A program made the translations under genes and the position numbers. From Zopfochytrium polystomum (Eukaryota > Chytridiomycota > Chytridiomycetes > Chytridiales > Chytridiaceae), in the NCBI GenBank assembly GCA_025765615.1, contig JAIVFJ010000007.1:372001-436000 (forward strand): a stretch of 64,000 bases of DNA, read 5' to 3'. The stretch's first letter is position 1, and the number at the start of each line of letters is the position of its first letter. The notes beneath the pieces were generated by a model, which was not told the origin of the DNA, made no database searches, and saw only the letters and a list, made by a program, of their open reading frames with translations. This document shows, one piece after another, positions 21,754 to 31,229 of this stretch.

Positions 21754-23153
21754 ATGGCTACCCTCACCCAGACCTCCTCCCACTTTGCTTACGCCAGTGA
21801 TGCCTCCGCTCTTAAATTCGAAATCAGCAACCTTATTGAGCACAACCAAGGTCTCACTCGTGAAATCCTCGAGCTGCGTAAGGTTCGTTGAGCGCCACTG
21901 TTGCCCTAATTATTTTGCATCTACAAACTGTCATTGACGTCTTGGCCCTCCCACGATTCTGCAGGAGAAAGCTGCTTGGAAAGAAACCGCGAAGCAAGCC
22001 CACCAGCTTGATCAGGTCGTCACCGCGCTCCACAGCGAGATGATTACCTTGCAGAATGAAGCCGCTCGCCTCCGCCGCCAGAACGAGGACTTCGAAAAAA
22101 AGCTCGAACTGGAGATCGCAGACAACGCGGATGCACGGTCAAGGTGGGCGGAGAAGGAGCGGACGCTGCTCGGGCAGCTGAAGGCTGAGCGTTCAAAAGT
22201 CAGAGGTGGGGTTGTTTTTCCTAATCACTGCGTGTCTCCTTAAAACTTTCCTAATTTGGCAATCCAATCAATCAACAATCAACGAAACAGAATTGAAAGC
22301 ACTAAGCACCATCAAGACCGAGCCTGGGTTCGATTCCGACGAGGCCGATACTCTCGCCGTTGCACCAGAACTCGCCCCGCGCCGAAACAGCAGCCCGTCA
22401 CCGTCGAAAGCGGAATCAGCGCTGAAGGAGGAGAACCAAAAACTGAGCAGACATATTCTCGAGCTCAACGTGAAAGTGGCCGAGCGAGACGCGATTCTCG
22501 AGAAGCAGACCGCCGACATCTTGGAGCTTCAGCGCACTGTGGCTGCCTTGATGGATGACATCGAGAACAGCTACGAGCAAGCTCAATTCGATCTTCTTGG
22601 CGAAGTGTCCCCACCAGCCAGCCCCTCGTCAATTCCCAACCGCGTTTCTGTCTCATCACTCACCGACATCACAATGCCCCCTGCTGCCGCCGCCCCCGCC
22701 CCCGCCCCCGCCGAAGAGACCACTGTGGCTTCCGAGACACCGAGCTCTGCGAGCGGAAAGAAGGGCCGAAACCGATCGAAGTCGGCTGTCTCAATGTCAA
22801 AGTCGTCTTCGCACAACCCGCAGCTTGTCACAAAAAACGTCACCGCCTCCTCGCCGAACGAGATGAAGCCGCCATCGCCGAAGGCCCAGAACAACGTTTC
22901 TTTCGGAACTGTCTCGGAGCAGAAAGAGCAGTTGCATGTCATTAAGCCGATGAAGTCGTTCCACAGTCTCGCTGAGGAGCTGCGCGTCATTGGAGAGCAG
23001 ACGCCCACGGGCTTTGCCAGCCTTAAGAGCCGCATGGCGGCTCTTGGGCTGAACACCGAGGGGAACCGCGAAGTCCTCAAGCGTCGCCTGCACAAGTACA
23101 TTGCGCGCAAGAAGCGTCAGGCTGAAGCCAGGGCTGCTGCAAGGGAGTTGTAA
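21754..23153 (+). CDS. Coiled-coil protein with C-terminal SAP-like motif, function unknown
   Basis: Begins MATLTQTSSHFAYASDASAL. The first exon ends at LELRK, the second gives EKAAWKETAKQAHQLDQ, and a third starts ELKALSTIKTEPGFDSDEA. The first 110 residues and a segment near HILELNVKVAERDAI form heptad-rich coiled coil. The middle is low complexity (Ala/Pro repeats near 22680-22710, Ser-rich with basic GKKGRNRSKS). The last 40 residues (FASLKSRMAALGLNTEGNRE, then LKRRLHKYIARKKR) fit a SAP helix-turn-helix, which usually binds DNA or chromatin. A nuclear role is therefore inferred; I do not recognise the family. Confidence 0.7.
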
Positions 23154-24637
23154 GCGTAGTTTGTCTATACCAACATTCGCATTGAGCGCTGGTCGTTCCA
23201 CAAGCAAGGGGTTCGACCTTGGGTCGTTCTCACTTATTATTGCTCTCTCAAGAGCTGAGTTCAAGACTGTGATTCCCTGTCTGTTCAATTCTCTCCTTTT
23301 CATTTCTCCGTCTTTTCCTGCTTTCCCCTCTTTTCTTCTACTTTTCCTGAAGTGCTTTCCCTCTCTTTCTGGGCGTGGGTCACTCTGCCTCCAGTTTGTT
23401 CTGCAATGCTCTCCAAAACTTCTGTCTCAACCTTTTTTGTGTCTCTCGACCTTTCGTCTGTTGCGTGCGCCTCTCGAGCCTAGTCTTGTCTCTTTTTGTT
23501 CTGCGCATGACCTACCAGCTGTTGTCTGGTATCTCATGCTAGTTTCAGATCCTTCCTATTGTATGTGCATTTTGCATGTGCGATGATGTGATTGATTCTA
23601 TCCCCGCCCACCTGTCATCCGCGTTTGGAGTTCAACGTTCTTCCGAAAAGCCCGTTCCTAACTGGTCACTGTTTTCGTCTTTCCCTTTTTTTTTCTTTTT
23701 TTTTTTTTTGGTCTGGTCATCTTCTACAAACCCTCGCTGTCTGCCCAATCCTATGTCCACCTCAACCTCACGTCGTCGACGACTTCAGATGTGTGAAGGT
23801 CAGTCCGATATTTTTGGTTTGTTGTTTCATTTACCACTTCTGTGTTTTTCCTGAACCTCTTCTTCGCTCTTGGCATCCCCTATCCCTCACTCGATTTCTT
23901 TCGTTGACCATCAAACCCATTCTTTGGCGGCTGTTTACCTTGGTTGCACCGCCCCGCCTCTCGCTCACCACTTCAATCGCGCGTTTTCTCAGTTCCCTTG
24001 CGCAGGGAGGACGTGCATTTCCCCTCTTTCTTATCTTGACTCTCCCTGCTCTTTGGGGGGTATCCTTTTGCCGACTTTCTCTTGCTTGCGGTCTGTTGTC
24101 CGTCAAGACTGCCGCTTCTCTTATTACTTGGCCGCTAGTGTTTTTCGTGGAATGCAGCACCTCGTACTCCTGCCTATCCGTTGTTTTATGGAGTACTCGG
24201 TTTCTGTGTTCGTTTGTCGAGATGCAATATCACGGCTTCGTCTGAACAACTTGTTGGGGTATTTGTGGAGCTCAGCATAAACTTCTCGCCACTGAGACCT
24301 CGTGCATCAAACGTCCTCATGCACGAAACAGTTGCGTTTGGAAGAAGAGGGCCTTGTGCCCATCGCGGCTTCACAGGAAGCACCCCGTCTTCTTGCTGTT
24401 GATTTGGCACCCGCGCCATTGGACACGAAAACAGAAGTCACGTGAAAGTTGCAACCGCAGTCCGCCGCCGCAAAAAAAAAATGACAATAAAAAAGCGCGG
24501 CCCACCCCAAACTCTACCATGAGAACATACAACAGGAGCTTCTTTCGACGCCACTCGCCCGAGAGCGATTGCTGCTTTCCAATCGCCGAGAGTGATTGTA
24601 AAGTTAGACTGTTGTGGTGTGGTCGTTCGCCTGCTTG
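23154..24637. other. Pyrimidine-rich gene-poor tract
   Basis: The plus strand is strongly C+T-rich from about 23240 to 24200, including a T-run near 23687-23710. Open frames here are Ser/Leu/Phe-rich products of that bias, with no domain. The 3' end (24290-24637) is mixed sequence with an A9 run. No gene is supported. Confidence 0.5.
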
Positions 24638-25687
24638 TCACAAATGATGAAATAAAGGCTGTGTCCAGTAATAGTCAATTATAATGGCCATTTCGCCCTC
24701 AACCCAACACCGACTCCTGCAGCCCAGACCCTCGCTGCCCATCACCCATGACACCAACCCGGTGTCACCGACTCCACTAAAGCCAGGCTCACCAGGGGCA
24801 GTCCGCGTACCGCGTCTCGTACATCGGTTGGCAATGCGGTCCATCTCCTCATTCCACACAAACACCCTGAAGAGCGCGAGTGCTACCATCAAGAGCAAGA
24901 GGGGCGCCCAGAACAGTGCCACGGCTCGGTTTCGCTTGTCCTTTTGCGACCTCGGTGTGGGCGCGGAGAAGCGCATCGTGTCTACAAGAGGTGTCTGACT
25001 TGGAAGCCGTTGCGTGGTTGATAAGACGCGGATGGGGTCGTGCATGTGCAGGGTGGCAACGTTGCGAGGAAGGGAGCTGGAGGAGGAGGCAGAAGGTCGT
25101 CAATAGGGTCATCCGGGTAGCATGTACGGTAAGGCGAAGAGAAGTTGCGGGATGGCCATAGCGGACTTAAGGAAGCCAGCTGCCATGGACCATCGTTGAG
25201 GAAGCGAGTTTTTTTGTCGAAGTCAGACCCCACGCCCTTCTTCAATTTGTTCCTCCGCTGCTTCAAATTTGAGAATTCAGCGAAGTTTACTGCCTTCGCA
25301 GCTTCCAAAACAGCTGAAAGGAGCTCGTGCGCTTTGTCAGGAAATAGTGGCAGTGTAGCCACACCGACGAAAAGATCCCGATTCAGTCGTGGGCGGTTGG
25401 AGTGTGTGGCAATGGCGACAAATGATACGAGGACAAGAAATTAGATGAAACACTTCGCATGAGTCTTGAAGCAACTGCATCTCGAGCGACGATTGTTTCC
25501 ACGGGAACAACCTCGATTGGTAATGGAGTGAGTTTGAAATCTTCCATCTCTTCCTCCTCGTCGTTGTCGTACTTGTACACAGCGAGTGCTTCGTCGTCAT
25601 TCTCCTCAATGTCGCTTTTGTGCCCTCGTGTTTTGATGGCAAACGTTTTGTGTCACCAGCCCCTTCCGATCTCCCTGGATCTGACAT
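24638..25687 (-). CDS. Putative hypothetical membrane protein, uncertain gene model
   Basis: Three minus-strand stretches look protein-like. An acidic segment near 25470-25610 reads YKYDNDEEEEMEDFKLTPLP then IEVVPVETIVARDAVASRLM. An intron from about 25460 to 25325 joins it in phase to THELLSAVLEAAKAVNFAEF and SNLKQRRNKLKKG. A downstream frame has one hydrophobic helix (ALFWAPLLLLMVALALFRVF) and ends at 24638. The link from the second to the third stretch, and the first codons (MSDPGRSEGAG at 25687 with a 31-nt gap), could not be placed with normal introns. It could be a single-pass tail-anchored protein or a decaying gene. Confidence 0.35.
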
Positions 25688-26149
25688 TTGATCTTCCGCC
25701 GCCTCTCTGCTCCTGTAAATCTCGAGCGGGAGGAGCCCAGTATATTCTTCCTTTCAAATGTGTACAACAAACCTGTTTATTCAGAAGCATCTTCCCGCAT
25801 TGCTCATATCAAGGTTAAATTGTGCGGATCAATGGTCAAAATAATTTATTTTTTTTCCAGGTTTTACAACGATGGCTTGAAAGATGAAGGAGATAAAGAA
25901 ACTTTGGCCCCATTAAATTGATGCAAAGTGTGGCCCTGCGCCTCAGGCAGTTTCGCAGCCTACCCCAACAGGCGCCTTGTTCATAGACTGCGAGGTTCAT
26001 GTTTGGAACGGAAACGCGTTTCAGTCATCGCAAACCATTTAAAGCACTCACGCACATCTTTCGTTCCAGCCGACGAAGGCTGTCCCGCCGAGCCCCCGGC
26101 AGACGAAGCTTTAGACGCAATCTTGGCCAAACCGGACGGTAGAAACTAA
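25688..26149. other. Intergenic, nothing recognised
   Basis: A/T-rich part near 25840-25860 followed by mixed sequence. No gene or repeat seen. Confidence 0.3.
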
Positions 26150-26640
26150 TTGATGACCGTGATGGTGATTTTGATTGCATCAATAAGGTGCTGAAAGGCG
26201 TTGTTGGCCGTCGGCAGAGCGCCGGTCTGGTTGGTGGGGTCCGTGTTTGTGACCGCCTTGTAAATTTCTATAGCAAACACCACCGCAAACTTTGTGCAGT
26301 CCGACTTGATGACGATTTGGTACAACGACGTCGATGCCGTCGATGCCGCCGAACTTACATTGCTACTCCAAAGTTCTGCCCGCCGTTGCGGAAGAAGAGC
26401 GCGAGGCGCCGTTCGTAGAGGTAGTCAGCAGGATGGTCCTGTTGAGCGTGCCGTATATGTTTGCCCTTCTTTCTCAATCCACGCTCAACAGCTGCCCCCT
26501 CCGGACAAAAAAAGTACATACTCAACTTCCCACCCTCACCACTATAACTCCACGGAGAGAATGGACCATTGCCACATTGTAGGGTTGCTAGTGAGACCGA
26601 TTTGGTAGCTGCGCCAACAGGGAGCATGTTCAAATCTCCT
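26150..26640 (-). pseudogene. Relic protein-coding fragments of unknown origin
   Basis: Two overlapping minus-strand frames look once coding. One contains ADYLYERRLALFFRNGGQNF and stops near 26355. The other reads SDCTKFAVVFAIEIYKAVTN, then NNAFQHLIDAIKITITVIN, and stops near 26150. They lie in different frames and no GT-AG intron joins them cleanly, so either a frame was lost or an intron was missed. No family recognised. Confidence 0.3.
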
Positions 26641-27324
26641 TTGCAGATAGCTGAAAACGTTGAGAATATGATCCAACTATGAAAGAAGAGCTAATACATT
26701 TCAGTACTATTGCATGTAGCACTCTCAATGAAAAAGAGTCTTAATTAGAACGGTGTGGCCTGGAAGAGGTGGCTGAGTGAGTGTGTGAGTGGTTCCCTTC
26801 CTTTGATTTTTTGTGCCAGACAGGGCGGAGAGAGGGACAGAGCATTGATTGGAAAAGGGAAAGTTCCTCAGTGAGGCAGGCGATGCTAATAATAGAGTTA
26901 TGGGGAAATATTATTTACAGTTGCAAAAAAGCAAAGAAGAACCCACCAGAGCGTCCCAAAACTTCATAAACGCTTGGTTGGAAATTCGGGATTATTATCA
27001 GAAAAGATGAACCCAATAACGACCACAGTCAGACCAGACCCCGCAAGTAGCCCGCGAAGAATCGTGTTTTTGACGGCAATCAGAGGGAAAAGGACAACCC
27101 AATTAATGGGAGTGAAAGAAGAGTAGAAACATTGAAAAAACGAGCAAAAAAGTCGCACCACACGCCCTGCGCCGCTGCCTCCGCTTCAGCACTATCGCAA
27201 CTGGGACCTTTTTGCCCGCCCTTGCTGTCGCCTCAAAACCATCTGCGCCAAACAGGACACTCATTCCCAATTGCACCTGTTGTCTCGTCCCTTGATCGCT
27301 TGTAAGTCGCTGATCATCTCACTG
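26641..27324. other. A/T-rich intergenic region
   Basis: No gene supported. It separates the relic frames from the inverted-repeat block. Confidence 0.3.
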
Positions 27325-27469
27325 TGTCAGGAACAGGGCAGGACAGGACAAGGCAGACAAGGAACTGAGAGGAGTGATGATTGTATTGGAAACAATAATT
27401 CACTTGAGGGATGGGACAGGTCCCCCATCCCCCTTTTATACCTTTTGAGAGTGTTCCTTGTCAAGACTC
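27325..27469 (+). repeat. Inverted repeat, left copy (145 bp)
   Basis: Matches the reverse complement of 28700-28842 along its whole length with few mismatches by eye. The outer end is TGTCAGGAACA. Shared blocks include CAAGGCAGACAAGGAACTGA, TTCACTTGAGGGATGGGACA and CTTTTATACCTTTTGAGAGT. Outside the two copies I see no clear target-site duplication. Confidence 0.85.
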
Positions 27470-27549
27470 CAAGAAAGTTCCAGAAAGAGCAATTAGTAAT
27501 ACAATGATACCAATGATACCAATGACAACAAGACAAGTCAGGTAAGCAA

Positions 27550-27663
27550 AGAAGGTTCCAGAAGGTTCCACAAGGTTCCATGAAGGAATGTTCTAGAAGG
27601 TTCCAGAAGGTTCCAGAAGGTTCCATGAAGGAATGTTCTAGAAGGTTCCAGAGGTTTCCAGAG
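27550..27663. repeat. Tandem array of heat-shock-element-like repeats
   Basis: 10-bp tandem units GAAGGTTCCA, plus a twice-occurring longer block containing GAAGGAATGTTCTA. The spacing GAAnnTTCnnGAAnnTTC is exactly the binding pattern of heat-shock factor, repeated many times without interruption in about 110 bp. It lies 80 bp inside the left inverted repeat. Confidence 0.75.
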
Positions 27664-28699
27664 GGTGATTCATAACACACTGCATCCGTCGCTCAATCAG
27701 TGCGGCCCCAGTCTTCGGTCTCATCCAATATTTTGGAGACTGCTGCAAGCACACCACCGTCATCGCAACGCCCCCACGCAATACACACTGATTGTGACTA
27801 CAAGAACCTGCCGCCTGCCTGCCACCCACCACTGACTGCCTGCCTCAACTGTAGCATATTGGCGCATTCAGTGTTGCACTTCAATTGGCAATCTAATCTC
27901 AGTGCCTGCCCCTTTTTACAAACCCAATTGTGACCCTCAATTAGCGGTTGGGGGCTACATTTGAATACCTTTCACTGTATTTTGTTTCATATAAGTATTC
28001 ACCCAGATTTTAAATTCTGCAACATTTCTGAGTGCGGCAGCTGAAGTCCAGTTACAGTATGTTAGAGAGAAGTGTTTCAACGAATTTCTTTAACTTACAA
28101 GACTCAAGATGCCCAACACAATTCAGTATTATGTGAAAGAATGTGATCCAGATCATGTGCGCAGCTGAGATGGTTCACCACTGTTGTTTGATGGTCAGCC
28201 CCTCTTGCCCATGCTTGAGCTGGATGAAGTTGAGTATGAAGCATGGAGTGTGTTAGGCGGAACTGACTGGTTAGCAGCAAGAGGCACAAGATGGACCCGA
28301 ACCTATTGTGAGTGTCAGTTATCATTCTCACGATGCCCATGGGAGAGTGAGCCACTGCCAATGCAGACCTGGGCGCTGGCTTGAGCTGATGACAAATACT
28401 CCAAGTATTAAGTGGAACGGAAACCTGGTGTCAACAGTTTTCCTCCTCCTCTGCTCAAGCAGATAATATAGGAGAGATTTTTACCCTGTGCCAGTCACGC
28501 TTGCCTAGCAACTATTACAGCATGCATATCATCATCATGTATCAATAATTCATAACAGAGTTTTTCTCTTTCTCTCCAAGTTGGGGAGAAGGACCACCCA
28601 CAAACACACATCTCCACTACATTCACTTCTTCCACTCACTCACTCAGAGTAGACTGTTTACGCTACTAATTGCACTTTCTGGAACTTAAAGAAATCTTT
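27664..28699. other. Interior of inverted-repeat block, non-coding
   Basis: No open frame with a domain. Parts are A/T-rich (27950-28100, 28500-28600). No transposase is seen, so if mobile it is non-autonomous. Confidence 0.4.
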
Positions 28700-28842
28700 G
28701 AGTCTTGACAAGGAAGACTCTCAAAAGGTATAAAAGGGGATGGGAACCTGTCCCATCCCTCAAGTGAATTATCGTTTCCAATACAATCATCACTCCTCTC
28801 AGTTCCTTGTCTGCCTTGCCCTGTCCTGCCATGTTCCTGACA
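28700..28842 (-). repeat. Inverted repeat, right copy (143 bp)
   Basis: Reverse-complement partner of 27325-27469, with the outer end TGTTCCTGACA at 28832-28842. It lies 316 bp upstream of the HNH nuclease start codon and may supply promoter sequence, since it holds the same TTTTATACC/GGTATAAAAG motif. Confidence 0.85.
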
Positions 28843-29158
28843 AGTGCAAAATTCTCAAACCTTGTGCAAGACAAAGGCAAAAGGAATGCAGCTTGTACTT
28901 GTTCCAGTCTGAAGAGCAACTGACACTCCAGATGAAAGTAACACGCAATGATGACTTTTCGTGACTGGGGGAGGATGTGCAGATGCAATGTTGGCAAATT
29001 AGGCAACAGAGGTTGGGCAAATTGTCGGATCTTGAATAAAAAGGGAATTGTCTGGTGGAACAAATTTTTCTGTTTTATTGAAAAATGGAACTGGCCAATC
29101 AACACCTCTGGCCAGCCACAAAACGCAACTTGGGAGGTCTCCTGAAAGCCTTGCTGAC

Positions 29159-30851
29159 ATGGCCATCGACGACTGCAACCCCACAGCGCCTTCGCCTGCA
29201 CAAGCCAGCGGCGACCGCAACGACGATGGACGAGCGCCTCAACGACCCGCTGCATCGCCTCAGGGCAGTCCTGCATCTCCCCGACGGAGGCTGCCCAGCG
29301 CCACCAGCAGCGCCGGGAGCCCCCGAAGCGTCAGGAGCAGTCGCATCGTTCCTGGCCAAACTCCACAACGCCGGCCTGGCCCTTATCCACTCCCGAACCG
29401 GTCGTCTGCGGCTGTGGCCCAGGATGTCTTGCAAACATTCGGCAGCGAGGGTGAAGAACTACCGTTTGACGATCCTCCCATTTCAGAAAAATCAGATTCA
29501 ATGTCACTTGATCACGCAGAGCTGCGCAGGCTTCTGGAAATCCGAGAGACGGGATCCTTTGAAGACTTCCCGAAAGTGAAAACCGCCCGGCTCAAGTACG
29601 CTGAGGAGAGAGTGATTGATGCTCGGGCAACCTTGGACGGTGCGCAAAGAACCTTGGACATTGCGCAAAGAACCTTGGAGAGTGTGCAAAGAACCGTCGA
29701 CAGTGCTCGGGCCGCAAAGGACTCCGCCAGAAAGACGCTGGACATCGCTCGGACGAGACTGGACAGCTGTCTTGACCTCATTGAAACGGGGCAGAAGCCT
29801 TCTCCAGACGCTGCTCCACTTGAAGTGCGTCTCCGTCGAGCAGAGGAAAGGTACAATGAGGCGAGATCTGATTTCAGTTCGGCGGAAGCCAGACTCGACG
29901 CAGCGATCTCATACGTAAAGGACGCTGACTCCAAACTCAATGATGCTCTGGCGGAACGCTCATTGGAGTCGGAGAAAGTGATAGCTGAACTGAACAAGCG
30001 CATTGAAGCACTGGAAAAGAAGCTTGGTTGGTACAGCGTTCACGTTTTGGATCGAAGCCTCACATTTTGGTGAATCTTCCCATGAACCAGGCGTCCCTTC
30101 GTCGAGCGGGAGCTCAATCCGCCGTCGGCGCACTGGTCAGTCGCCGTTTCGCGCGAGGCTGGACTATAGGGATTCTTGTTGCGTCGTCACGGGATCGCCA
30201 GGTCCATTGGAGGGATGTCACATCGTCCAACGGGCTTTGTGGAAGGCGGCCAAGACGCAATACCATCGCGACAGCGTCGTCGACATGGGAGACTGGAACG
30301 AGACCTATTCCGGCTGTTACGACGTGAGGAACGGTGTCCTGCTGTCACGTGATATCCATAAGCTTTTCGATGATCAATTCTTCACAATCATCGAGAAGGA
30401 GGTAGATGGTGCAAGGACATTTGAGTTGCTCATCCACGAAAGCAAGATCGAGTGGTTCAAACAAGTGAAGAACATTGAAAACGGCCAACGGATCGTTTTT
30501 GGCGGTCATCCCGATTTATGGCCGACGAAGGAGAATTTGGAGATACGCCGGCTCCTCTTCGAACAGCATCATCTCTGCCACCAAGACAGCTTCCAAACGT
30601 TGCAGCATGACGACGGCAGTGAGGACCCGGCTGCGGACCCGTTGGAAACTCACCTGATGAAGGCACCATTTTCGATCCAATCGAACTGTCGTGTCGCTGA
30701 CGAACCAGCCACCGCTGACTGTCGGACTGATTCGATGGAGAGTCCTCCACTGAAACTGGAGAAGTCAGCCGATTGGACCGAAACTTGGGTGATGGACATT
30801 CGTCGGCAGATGGCGGCGGGCGTCCAAATGTCCGGTGCATTGCATAATTGA
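29159..30851 (+). CDS. HNH nuclease-domain protein with coiled-coil repeat region
   Basis: Two exons (29159 to about 30027, then about 30090-30851) join in phase at KKLG|VPSSSG. The N-terminal 110 residues are Pro/Ser/Arg-rich and disordered. The middle is a heptad-like repeat (LDGAQRTLDIAQRTLESVQR, TVDSARAAKDSARKTLD), clearly coiled coil with an internal ~7-residue period. The C-terminal domain has CCVVTGSPGPLEGCHIVQ, the catalytic His region, and NGVLLSRDIHKLFDDQFF. This is the C-x-x-T-G...H-I...N-x-x-L-L...H-x-L-F-D pattern of the fungal HNH_2 family. The family is often multi-copy and of unknown role; DNA cleavage is inferred from the motif. Start chosen as the first ATG in frame. Convergent with the rvt gene. 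Confidence 0.75.
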
Positions 30852-31229
30852 TAGGGTATTTATTCGTTTGTCAATTTGGGGGAGCTAGAATTTGGATATA
30901 ATTGGAAATAATAACACCGCATGAATGATTGGGGATTCCTTGTTTTAAGGTTCTGCTTGACAGTTTGACTTGTAATGGATCTAACAGGCATGGAGACTAG
31001 TGGATAATGAAGAATAAAAGTAGGCAAGCAAACAACTAGAAACGAGAGAGATAGAGGCCAACGACTCGAAAGTAATATTCAATTATCAGCGAAAAAAGGG
31101 GAGTGGACGGCATCCACTCTGACAAGTCACCCCCTCCCTTAATAAAGGATCCAATTTCCCAGAAGGCCGCGGTTTGGTTTGGATGAAATGCACATACTAT
31201 ATTACGAACGCAACGCACACATTATTTTT
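30852..31229. other. Convergent 3' spacer between HNH and rvt genes
   Basis: A/T-rich, with AATAAAA near 31013. No gene seen. Confidence 0.4.

Noticed and set aside
23592..24245. 217-codon open frame on the plus strand
   Set aside because: Leu/Ser/Phe-rich product of the pyrimidine bias, with other frames equally open and no domain.
27327..27680. Minus-strand frame with repeated WNLLEHSFMEP
   Set aside because: Translation of the heat-shock-element array; the period comes from the DNA repeat, not from a protein.
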